From positions 1-64,000 of the forward strand of contig NZ_VDMA02000033.1 of the NCBI RefSeq assembly GCF_006334915.2: a DNA stretch of 64,000 bases, written 5' to 3'. Position numbers and translations under genes: made by a program. Source of the stretch: Microbispora catharanthi (GTDB taxonomy: Bacteria > Actinomycetota > Actinomycetes > Streptosporangiales > Streptosporangiaceae). Shown here in pieces: positions 53,075 to 61,261 of this stretch (position 1 is its first letter; every line of letters starts with the position of its first letter). A model generated the notes under the pieces. It was not told where the DNA came from. It did not search any database and was given only the letters and a program-made list of their open reading frames with translations.

Positions 53075-55786
53075 TCAGCCGCAGGACCGCGTGCTTGAGC
53101 GGCGGCGTGTCCATCGCCACACCTCGTCGGCGCCCCACACCACAAACGGGAAGGGAAGGAGGAGCACGAACTGAGCCGGCTCGGGCGGCGCCGTGCCGAA
53201 AACCGCGCGGAACGGTGGCACGAGGACGACCACGGCGGCGAAGGCGATCTCGAACGCGATCCCCCACAGCAGCAGCCGGTTGCTGGTCACGCCGATGGCC
53301 CGCAGGGACGCCGCCTGGGTGCGTGCGGCGAAGGCGGTGCCGATCTGGCAGACCACGATGCCCAGGAAGGTCATGGTGGTGGCCTGCTGCCAGGTGTGGT
53401 GCAGCGCCGAGCCGGGTCCCGTGGCCGCGCCCGGATGCCAGCCTCCCAGCAGAAGCGTGCCGAAGAAGGCTCCCAGCACCAGAACCGCCGACACTCCGCC
53501 GAGCAGCCCCCAGGCACGGGCCAGCATGGCGCCCTGGATCACCCCCTCCGATCGGCGACGGGGTGGGCGGTTCATCAGGCCGGGTTCCGCGGGCTCGCGG
53601 CCCAAAGCGAGCGCGGGCAGCGTTTCGGTGCCCAGATCGATCGCGAGGAGCTGGAGCACCGTGAGCGGGAGCGGGACCCTGCCCCCGGACAACGCGAACA
53701 CGAGGAACGGGATCACCTCGGGTGTGGCGTGGGCGAAGATGTAGCAGATGAACTTGCGTACGTTGTCGTAGACGCGCCGGCCCGCCTGCACGGCGTCGAC
53801 GATCGTGGCGAAGTTGTCGTCGGTCAGCACCATGGTGGCCGCTTCGCGGGCGACGTCGGTCCCCGAGACCCCCATCGCGACGCCGATGTCGGCACTTCTC
53901 AAGGCGGGGGCGTCGTTGACGCCATCACCCGTCATCGCCACCACATGGCCCTCGGCCCGCAGCGCGTCGGCGATGCGCAGCTTGGCCTCGGGCGAACTGC
54001 GCGAGAAGATCAGTTCGTTGCCCTTGCGGAGCAGAGCGTCCAGCTCGTCGTCGGTCATCGCGTCCAGCTCGGAGCCCGTCACCACCTGCGTACGGTCGCG
54101 GGCGATGCCGACCCGTTTGGCGATCATCGCCGCCGTGAGCCCATGGTCGCCCGTGACCACGATGAGCCGGATTCCCGCCGTATGGCAGCGAGCGACGGCG
54201 CCGGGCACCTCGGGGCGGGGCGGGTCGAGCATGGCCACGACGCCGAGGAAGGTCAGCTCGGCCTCGGCATGCTCACGCCGGGCAGGCAACGGCACCTCCG
54301 CGTCGAGAGGGCGCCGGGCCACCGCGAGCAGGCGCAGCCCTTGGGACGCGTAGCCGTCGACCACCTTGGTGATCTCCGCGCGGTCCCGCTCCTCGATCGG
54401 TCGCGAGGCGCCGTCGGCGGTCATCATCATCGTGGTGCGCCTGAGGACCTCCTCAGGAGCTCCCTTGGCATGCACCCACAGCGTTCCGTCGACGGCGTCG
54501 ACCGTGGACATCATCCGCAGAGAGGGATCGAAGTGGAACTGCCGCCGCCGCTCGCCGTCGTGGCCGCTCTGCCCGAGTGAGACGCTCATCCGGAGCAGGG
54601 CGATCTCGGTCGGGTCCCCCGTCTCCGCAGGTCCGAGAGCGGCGTTGTTGCAACGGGCAGCCGCCCCCGCCACCGCCTTCAGCGGCGGTGACGACGAAGG
54701 GCCGGCCCACTTTCCGCCGGCGTTCTGGATCGGGCCGGCGCTGGTCCAGATGTCGGTCACGCGCATCCGGTTGAGCGTGAGGGTGCCGGTCTTGTCCGTA
54801 CAGATCACGGTGGTGGAGCCGAGAGTCTCCACGGCGCTCAGCCGCTTGACGACCGCGCCGTCGCGGGCCAGTGCCCGGACCCCGACGGCCAGCGCGAGGG
54901 TGATGGTGGGCAGCAGTCCTTCGGGGACGTTCGCGACCAGCAGGCCGACGGCGAATTTGAACGCGTCGGCCAGCGGAAGACGCGCCACCAGGGCGGCGAC
55001 GGGCAGGACGGCGGCGCCCGCCGCGACCGCGACGATCGCGATCAACCAGGCCACCCGTTTGACCTGCTGTTCCAGCGGCGACTCGGCTCTGCCGACGCGC
55101 TGGGAAAGCGCGGCTATCCTGCCCAGCTCCGTGTGCATCCCGGTGGCGAACACCAGCGCCCGGGCCTGCCCACCCGTACAGGTCGTGCCGCTGAACAGCA
55201 GGTCTCGCGCCTGGAGCAGCGGACCTGCGCGGTCGTCGAAGGCGGCGGATCGGTACGCGGTCAGCGACTCGCCGGTCAACGTCGACAGGTCGATCTCCGC
55301 CGCGCCGTCGAGCATCCGGGCGTCGGCCGACACCCGGTCGCCCTCCTCGACGACCAGCACGTCGCCCGGCACGAGCCCGCCGGCGTCGATGACCTGGAGC
55401 CTGCCGTCCCTGACGACCTTGGCCTTGGCCGGCAGGTAGCGGGCCAAGGTCTCGACCGCGTGCTCGGCCTGCTGTTCCTGCGCGAAGGCCAGGAGCGCGT
55501 TCAGGACGATCACACCGACGATCGCGATGGCGAGCGGAGCCGTGTGCGCCACCGTCGCCAGACCTGCCGCCGCCCACAACAGCAACGCCAGCGGATGGGT
55601 GAACTGGCGGCCGAGCTCTTTCGCCCGGTTCCCCCGGGCCTTCCTGACCAACTGGTTCGGCCCGTACACGACAAGGCGGCGTGCAGCTTCCCTGGAGGAC
55701 AGCCCAGTAGGGCGCGTCCGCAGATCGCGGAACAGCCGGACGACGGGTTCCCGCGGATCCGACGGCCGGCCTTCGGTTTCCGTCAT
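53075..55786 (-). CDS. P-type cation ATPase (CtpF-like)
   Basis: This 903-residue ion pump has the P-type order: actuator ([28 protein letters not shown]), M4 with [19 protein letters not shown], the phosphorylated Asp in [13 protein letters not shown], the KGAPEEVL nucleotide region, and hinge [22 protein letters not shown]. About ten membrane segments fit P2-type pumps. The wording is close to mycobacterial CtpF (Rv1997), a DosR-regulon Ca2+/cation pump. The ATG at 55786 follows GAGGGTGG. The transported ion is not fixed by sequence. Confidence 0.9.
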   Translation of the reverse strand: MTETEGRPSDPREPVVRLFRDLRTRPTGLSSREAARRLVVYGPNQLVRKARGNRAKELGRQFTHPLALLLWAAAGLATVAHTAPLAIAIVGVIVLNALLAFAQEQQAEHAVETLARYLPAKAKVVRDGRLQVIDAGGLVPGDVLVVEEGDRVSADARMLDGAAEIDLSTLTGESLTAYRSAAFDDRAGPLLQARDLLFSGTTCTGGQARALVFATGMHTELGRIAALSQRVGRAESPLEQQVKRVAWLIAIVAVAAGAAVLPVAALVARLPLADAFKFAVGLLVANVPEGLLPTITLALAVGVRALARDGAVVKRLSAVETLGSTTVICTDKTGTLTLNRMRVTDIWTSAGPIQNAGGKWAGPSSSPPLKAVAGAAARCNNAALGPAETGDPTEIALLRMSVSLGQSGHDGERRRQFHFDPSLRMMSTVDAVDGTLWVHAKGAPEEVLRRTTMMMTADGASRPIEERDRAEITKVVDGYASQGLRLLAVARRPLDAEVPLPARREHAEAELTFLGVVAMLDPPRPEVPGAVARCHTAGIRLIVVTGDHGLTAAMIAKRVGIARDRTQVVTGSELDAMTDDELDALLRKGNELIFSRSSPEAKLRIADALRAEGHVVAMTGDGVNDAPALRSADIGVAMGVSGTDVAREAATMVLTDDNFATIVDAVQAGRRVYDNVRKFICYIFAHATPEVIPFLVFALSGGRVPLPLTVLQLLAIDLGTETLPALALGREPAEPGLMNRPPRRRSEGVIQGAMLARAWGLLGGVSAVLVLGAFFGTLLLGGWHPGAATGPGSALHHTWQQATTMTFLGIVVCQIGTAFAARTQAASLRAIGVTSNRLLLWGIAFEIAFAAVVVLVPPFRAVFGTAPPEPAQFVLLLPFPFVVWGADEVWRWTRRRSSTRSCG

Positions 55787-55850
55787 CGGCGACCACCCTC
55801 GGAATCGACCTGGTTCGCGCTGCCCGTCTCCGCTCCCGTCCGGCTCTGCA

Positions 55851-55923
55851 AGGGTCAGGCGGGCGAAGACCATGCGGCCTCTTCCTCGGGCAGCCCGGTC
55901 AGAGTGCGCACAGCGGGTTCCAT
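55851..55923 (-). pseudogene. Relic of a deleted P-type ATPase gene
   Basis: The minus strand at 55923 reads GAGGGC-ATG and encodes [11 protein letters not shown], matching MEISVREPAGL at the start of the ATPase gene at 61258-63747. A short way on, 55851-55872 matches 61511-61532 of that gene's 3' part at 21 of 22 bases and encodes VFARLTLA. The body between is missing. The 72 bases upstream also match the flank of the intact gene. Confidence 0.6.
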
Positions 55924-55981
55924 GCCCTCAGCAGATCACCCGGACCTCGCAGGCGGCTCCGGGCGAAAGCCACCGGCCCAG

Positions 55982-55995
55982 GGGACCTTCGGCCC
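55982..55995. promoter_or_regulatory. DevR-like box, copied with the ATPase relic
   Basis: GGGAC-CTTC-GGCCC has a perfect left half-site and one mismatch on the right. The same core, GGACCTTCGGCCC, occurs at 63807-63820 before the intact ATPase gene. Confidence 0.45.
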
Positions 55996-56137
55996 GGCGG
56001 AGAGGCGTGGCGAGAAGACCATCGACGATCACGCCTGCGACCCGCTGAACACGCTCGACTCGCAACGCACCCACGCCGTCACGCTGGCTGCCCGCCTCAC
56101 AGCCGGCCACCGGGGATCGCACCCGTCCGAGAACCTC

Positions 56138-56151
56138 GGGACCAGGGTCCC
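56138..56151. promoter_or_regulatory. Perfect DevR-type box before the GNAT-synthetase gene
   Basis: GGGAC-CAGG-GTCCC has both half-sites exact with the 4-base spacer. It lies 27 bases before the GTG at 56179. It is the best match to the DosR/DevR layout in the window. Confidence 0.6.
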
Positions 56152-56178
56152 TGCCGAGAGGGGAGGAGGCCTCTGGGG

Positions 56179-58698
56179 GTGGGTCCGGTGCCGGTCGACG
56201 CTGGGAGCATGGTTCGAACCGTCGCCGAGGCATGTGACGTCCTCCTGCGTGACGGCGGGGTGGCGCACATCCGCCCGTTGCGGTCATCCGACCGCGAAGC
56301 CCTGCACGCGCTGATCATCAGATCCTCACCGCACTCGGCGTACCTGCGGTTCTTCACCGGCGGCACCGCCTCGGCCCACGCGTACATGGACCGGATCACC
56401 GGCCCCGGCTACGGCGGGCACGCCCTGGTCGCTCTGGTCGGCGGCCTCATGGTCGGGGTGGCGGAATACATCCCCGACGGGCCGGCGGCCGAGGTGGGAA
56501 TCCTGCTGGATGACGTGGTGCACGGCCACGGGCTCGGCACGCTCCTGCTCGAGCACATCGCGCTGGACGCGGCGGACGCGGGTATCGAGCACCTGGTCGC
56601 CACCGTCCTGCCCGAGAACCGGGCGATGCTGCGCGTCCTGAACGATCTCGGCCTACCCGTGGACAAGCGGTATGAGCAGGGGCAGGTCGAGGTCCGCATC
56701 GCCACGCGACCCACCGAGAGCCTGGTGGCCGAGATCGAGGCCCGGGCGCACGAAGCGGAGCGCAGCTCCCTCGCACACGTGTTCACCCCACGCTCGGTGG
56801 CCGTGATCGGGGCCAGCCGCGATCCGGCCCGCGTGGGGCATCGAGTGCTGCGCAACCTGGTCGACGGAGGCTTCCCCGGGCCGGTCTACCCCGTCAACCC
56901 CCGAGCCGCCGAGGTGTGCGGCCTGGCCGCCCATCCCGACCTCGCCTCCCTGCCCGGGCAGGCTGAGCTGGCCGTGCTCGCCGTCCCGGCCTCCGCCGTG
57001 CTCGGCGTCGCTCGTGAGTGTGCCCGTCACCAGGTGCGCGCCCTGGTCGTCCTGACCGGCGGCTTCACCGGAGCCGGGGGCCGCGAGGCGGAACAGGAAC
57101 TGCTGCGCGTCTGCCGTGAGGCGGGCATGCGGTTGATCGGACCCGACTGCCTCGGCGTCGTGAACACGGCGGCCCGTCTACACGCCGCCTTCCTGCCCGG
57201 ACGTCCACCCGCGGGACCACTGGGGCTGATGTCGCAGTCGGACGCGGTGGCCGCTGCCGTCATCGAGCGGACCGGGCAACTGGGCCTCGGCGTCTCCTCC
57301 TTCGCCTCCGTCGGGAACAAGGCGGATGTCAGCGGCAACGACCTGCTCGAATACTGGGAAGACGATCCCGCCACCGGCGTCATCGCCCTCTATCTCGAAT
57401 CGTTCGGCAATCCGCGCAGATTCGCCCGGATAGCCCGCAGGATCAGCGCCCGTAAACCGATCATCGTGGTGAAGAGCGGACGCAGCGCCTCGGGCAGCCG
57501 GGCCGTCCGCTCGCGCACCGCCGCCGCGGCGACCCCCGATGTCGCCGTCGACGCCCTGTTACGCGCGTGCGGCGTGATCAGGGAGGACAGCGTCCAGGAC
57601 CTGCTCGACACCGCCCGGCTGCTGGCCTTCCAGCCGCTGCCGGACGGCCCTCGGGTGGCGATCGTGGGCAACTCCGGAGGCCCGCAGGCGATGACCGCGG
57701 ACGCCTGTGAGCGGCTCGGCCTGGTCGTGCCGGACCTGTCCCCCGCCACCGTGGAGGCGCTTCGCTCCCGGCTCCACCCGGCCGCCGCCGTCGGCAACCC
57801 CGTCGACCTCACCGCCGAGGCCGGTGCCGCCGACTTCGCCTTCGCGATCGCGACCGTCCTGGCCGACCCGGGCATCGACGCCGTGCTGACCGTCTACACA
57901 CCGCCGTTCGGCGCGGGTCTCGACGCGACCCGGGAGGCGATCGCGACCGCCACCAGGAGCGCGGTGAAACCCGTGCTCGCGTGCCTGGCCGGGCACGACG
58001 AGCTCATCGACGGCAGGGTCCCCGCATACGCCTTCCCGGAGCAGGCCGTGCACGCCCTCGCCCGGGCGGCCGGCCATGCCGCCTGGCGCGCCCGGCCGGC
58101 GGCCCCTGCCGAGGACGTTCCGGGAATCGACCTCGCCGCCGCTCGGCGGATCGTCGCCGCCGACCTCGCCGCTCATCCCCAGGGACGATGGCTGGACGAA
58201 GACACGACGGCCCGCCTGCTGTCGGCGTACACCATCCGCACGGCGCGATCCGTCACCGCTCGCCTCGGTCCCGCCATGACGGGCCCGATCGTTCAGGCCG
58301 TGGCGGGCGAGGGGGTCGAGGTGATCCTGGGAGGCGTCGCGCACGAGGCGTTCGGGCCCCTGATCATGGTAGGGCTCGGCGGTGTCGCGACCGAGCTGCT
58401 CGCCGACCGCGCATTCCGGGTGCCGCCGATCGACAGGGCCGAGGCCGCCCGCATGATCGCGGAGCTGCGTAGCGCACCGCTCCTGCACGGCTACCGCGGA
58501 CGGCCTGAGGCCGATGTCGCGGCGCTGGAGGACCAGATCGTCCGCGTCGGCCGTCTCATGGACGATCTGCCCGAGATCGCTGAGCTTGATCTCAACCCCG
58601 TCATCGTGACAGCGGACGGAGCAGTGGCCGTGGAGGCTCGCGTAAGGCTCGCGCCCGCGCCTCCGCTCCCCTCACCCTTCCGGCGTCGTCTCCGCTAG
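56179..58698 (+). CDS. GNAT acetyltransferase fused to a degenerate ADP-forming acyl-CoA synthetase
   Basis: This 839-residue protein has a GNAT domain (about 25-180, EVGILLDDVVHGHGLGTLLLEHIALDAADAG) followed by CoA-binding (FTPRSVAVIGASRDPARVGHRVLRNL) and ligase domains (VGNKADVSGNDLLEYWEDDP, VGNSGGPQAMTADACERLGL). It ends with part of an ATP-grasp domain (FGPLIMVGLGGVATELL, ELDLNPVIV). Relatives are PatA-type protein acetyltransferases. The active His of the ligase (SHTAA in relatives) is R446 (SRTAA), and the ATP-grasp part jumps from SAYTI (682-686) to TARLGPAMTG (693-702), losing about 50 residues including the second His. Acyl-CoA synthesis is therefore unlikely. A GTG at 56179 has GGAGG 9 bases before it. 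Confidence 0.88.
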   Translation: MGPVPVDAGSMVRTVAEACDVLLRDGGVAHIRPLRSSDREALHALIIRSSPHSAYLRFFTGGTASAHAYMDRITGPGYGGHALVALVGGLMVGVAEYIPDGPAAEVGILLDDVVHGHGLGTLLLEHIALDAADAGIEHLVATVLPENRAMLRVLNDLGLPVDKRYEQGQVEVRIATRPTESLVAEIEARAHEAERSSLAHVFTPRSVAVIGASRDPARVGHRVLRNLVDGGFPGPVYPVNPRAAEVCGLAAHPDLASLPGQAELAVLAVPASAVLGVARECARHQVRALVVLTGGFTGAGGREAEQELLRVCREAGMRLIGPDCLGVVNTAARLHAAFLPGRPPAGPLGLMSQSDAVAAAVIERTGQLGLGVSSFASVGNKADVSGNDLLEYWEDDPATGVIALYLESFGNPRRFARIARRISARKPIIVVKSGRSASGSRAVRSRTAAAATPDVAVDALLRACGVIREDSVQDLLDTARLLAFQPLPDGPRVAIVGNSGGPQAMTADACERLGLVVPDLSPATVEALRSRLHPAAAVGNPVDLTAEAGAADFAFAIATVLADPGIDAVLTVYTPPFGAGLDATREAIATATRSAVKPVLACLAGHDELIDGRVPAYAFPEQAVHALARAAGHAAWRARPAAPAEDVPGIDLAAARRIVAADLAAHPQGRWLDEDTTARLLSAYTIRTARSVTARLGPAMTGPIVQAVAGEGVEVILGGVAHEAFGPLIMVGLGGVATELLADRAFRVPPIDRAEAARMIAELRSAPLLHGYRGRPEADVAALEDQIVRVGRLMDDLPEIAELDLNPVIVTADGAVAVEARVRLAPAPPLPSPFRRRLR

Positions 58699-58717
58699 GT
58701 CATGGAGAGCCGACCTG

Positions 58718-61261
58718 TCAGGCCGAAGCGGACCTGGCTGACCGTGCCGGGGCTTGATTTCTCCGGGCCGGCCGCAGCCTGCGGCTGAACGGCGTGGACC
58801 GGCGATGCACCCGGTGGTGGGGCGGCAGGTGTCGCTCGCGTGGGGCAGGCACGGCGCGGAAGCGCCGTTTGACGGCCTCCACGAGTGCCAGGTAGACGAT
58901 CAGGACGACGGCGATGGTGCCGAGAATCGCCGGTGGGATGGGTGCCAGCCCCAGGTCGGGTGCGAAGGGCACATACGGCAGGGCGAGTCCGGCCGCCACC
59001 ACCGACCCCACCGCGATCGCGAGGGCCGCGGCGGGTCGGCTCCGCCAGAACGGCGTACGGCGGGTCCTGACGATAAAGATCACCAAGGTCTGGGTGGCGA
59101 GGGACTCCACGAACCAGGACGCGCGAAACAGCGGCGGCTCGGTGTGGAACACCCGCAGCAGCAGCGCGAACATGGCGAGGTCGAACACCGAGCTGAGCGG
59201 TCCGAAGACCAGCATGAACCGGCGGATCAGCCCGAGGTCGAAGCGCGCGGGCCGGGCGAGTTGCTCGCGGTCGACGGCGTCGGCCGGGATGGCGAGCTGG
59301 CTGGCGTCGTACAGCAGGTTGTTGAGCAGCACCTGGCTCGGCAGCATCGGCAGAAACGGAAGCACCGCCGAGGCGGCCGCGGCGGAGAACATGTTGCCGA
59401 CGTTGCTGGCCGTCCCCATCAGGAGGTACTTGACGGTGTTGGCGAAGATGCGCCGGCCTTCGACGATGCCGTCGGCGAGCACGCCCAGGTCCTTCTCCAG
59501 CAGCACGACGTCGGCCGCGTCCCTGGCGACGTCGGCCCCGGTGTCGACGGAGATCCCGACGTCCGCGCGGTGCAGGGCGAGCGCGTCGTTGACGCCGTCG
59601 CCGAGGAAGGCGACGTCCAGGCCGCCGCTTCGCTGGATGCTCACGATCCTGGCCTTCTGCTCGGGGCTCACCCGCGCGAACACCGTGGTCGCCGGCAGGG
59701 CATCGGTCAGGGCGGCGTCGTCGAGACGCTCGATCTCCTCACCGGTCAGCACTCCGGAGACGGGCAGGCCGATCTTCTCGCACAAGCCGGTGGCGACGGC
59801 GGGGTGGTCACCGGTGAGGATCTTCACGGTGACTCCGAGCGCGGCCAGGCGTTGGAGCGCCTGCTCCACACCGGGTTTGGGCGGATCGCTGAACACCAGG
59901 AACCCGGCCAGGTCCAGGTCGGACTCCACCAGTTCGCGGGCTCCCGGACGTACCGCGATCGCGACCAGGCGGGCGCCCTCGGCGAACAGCCGCTCGGCGA
60001 GCGCACGGGACTCCTCCGGCACGGTCCGGCACCGGGCCAGCACCGCTTCCGGGGCTCCCTTGACGATGGTCAGCGTGTCGCCGGCGGGGTCTTCGACCAG
60101 TACGGACGCCATGCGCCGCTCGTGGTCGAAGGGTTTGGCGTCAAGCTGCCGGTAGCCCTCCGGTGTCCACTCCCCCGCGACGGCATCCGTGCCGTGCAGG
60201 GCGTCGTGGAGGGCGTCGTGGAGGGCGTCGTCGAGCGGCCCGGAGCCGGGCGGGTCCGCGCACAGCACCCCGAGACGGAACGGGCCGACGGTATCGCCGC
60301 GGTCGGGAGTTCCGTCGGGACGCAGAGCCTGGCGCAGGGCGATCTTGGCTTGGGTCAGCGTGCCGGTCTTGTCGGTGAACAGCACCTCGACGTCGCCGAG
60401 GTCCTCGATGGCGACCAGGCGTTTCACGAGCACTTTCAGCCGGGTGAGCCGACGGGACCCGGTGGCGAGGCCGGTGGTGACGACCGCGGGCAGCAACTGC
60501 GGAGTGACGCCGACCGCGATGGCGAGTGAGAACAGCATGGCGTCGAGCAGTGGGCGGCCCAAGACCAGGTTCGTGACGAACACCCCGGCCGTCAGCGCCG
60601 CGGCGACCCATACCAGCAGCCCGGAGAACCTGCGCAGCCCGATCTGGAAGGCCGTCTCCGCGTGCCGCTCACCCAGGCCCGCGGCGATCGCGCCGAAGGC
60701 CGTACGGGCGCCGGTTCGGGACACGGTCCCGGTGGCGGTTCCCGCGGTGACGACCGTGCCCATCAGCGCCGTGTCGCCTGGTTTCCTGCGGACCGGCAAC
60801 GACTCCCCGGTGAGCACCGACTCGTCGCACTCGATGTCCCGGGCCTCGGTCAGCTCGATGTCGGCGGGGACCACGGTGCCGAGCTTCAGCTGGACCACGT
60901 CGCCGGGAACCAGGTCGGTCACGTCGCGCTCGACCAGCGTGCCGCCGCGCAGCACGCGCGCCCGGCTGCGCATGTGCTCGTGCAGCGCTTCCACCGCACG
61001 CTCGGCGCGGTATTCGTTGGCGAAGCCCAGCCCGACGCTCAAGGCGACGATCACACCGATCACCACCGCGTCGGTCCGCTCCCCGACGAAGAACGACACG
61101 GTGGCGGCGACCAGCAGCAGTATCAGCAGCGGGCTGCGGAGCTGCCGGGCCAGCACCGCGAGCGGACGCGCCCGGTGGCTGCGCACCGCGTTGAAGCCGA
61201 CCCTTGACCGGATGGCCGCGGCCTGCTCGTCGGTGAGCCCTGTCACGGCCGGTTCTGTCAC
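58718..61261 (-). CDS. P-type ATPase, MgtA-like (P3B)
   Basis: This 847-residue pump follows the Mg2+ ATPase pattern: KPGDTALMGTVVTAGTATG, M4 [37 protein letters not shown], and FLGDGVNDALALHRADVGISVDTGADVARDAADVVLLEKDLGVL. Two family positions differ from E. coli MgtA: LTPEMLP is VTPQLLP and GDGxNDAPAL is GDGVNDALAL. A short repeat, DALHDALHDALH, lies in the nucleotide domain. The C-terminal tail is Arg-rich. The GTG start overlaps the previous stop as GTGA, and GAGGAAGGA precedes it. Confidence 0.88.
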   Translation of the reverse strand: MTEPAVTGLTDEQAAAIRSRVGFNAVRSHRARPLAVLARQLRSPLLILLLVAATVSFFVGERTDAVVIGVIVALSVGLGFANEYRAERAVEALHEHMRSRARVLRGGTLVERDVTDLVPGDVVQLKLGTVVPADIELTEARDIECDESVLTGESLPVRRKPGDTALMGTVVTAGTATGTVSRTGARTAFGAIAAGLGERHAETAFQIGLRRFSGLLVWVAAALTAGVFVTNLVLGRPLLDAMLFSLAIAVGVTPQLLPAVVTTGLATGSRRLTRLKVLVKRLVAIEDLGDVEVLFTDKTGTLTQAKIALRQALRPDGTPDRGDTVGPFRLGVLCADPPGSGPLDDALHDALHDALHGTDAVAGEWTPEGYRQLDAKPFDHERRMASVLVEDPAGDTLTIVKGAPEAVLARCRTVPEESRALAERLFAEGARLVAIAVRPGARELVESDLDLAGFLVFSDPPKPGVEQALQRLAALGVTVKILTGDHPAVATGLCEKIGLPVSGVLTGEEIERLDDAALTDALPATTVFARVSPEQKARIVSIQRSGGLDVAFLGDGVNDALALHRADVGISVDTGADVARDAADVVLLEKDLGVLADGIVEGRRIFANTVKYLLMGTASNVGNMFSAAAASAVLPFLPMLPSQVLLNNLLYDASQLAIPADAVDREQLARPARFDLGLIRRFMLVFGPLSSVFDLAMFALLLRVFHTEPPLFRASWFVESLATQTLVIFIVRTRRTPFWRSRPAAALAIAVGSVVAAGLALPYVPFAPDLGLAPIPPAILGTIAVVLIVYLALVEAVKRRFRAVPAPRERHLPPHHRVHRRSTPFSRRLRPARRNQAPARSARSASA

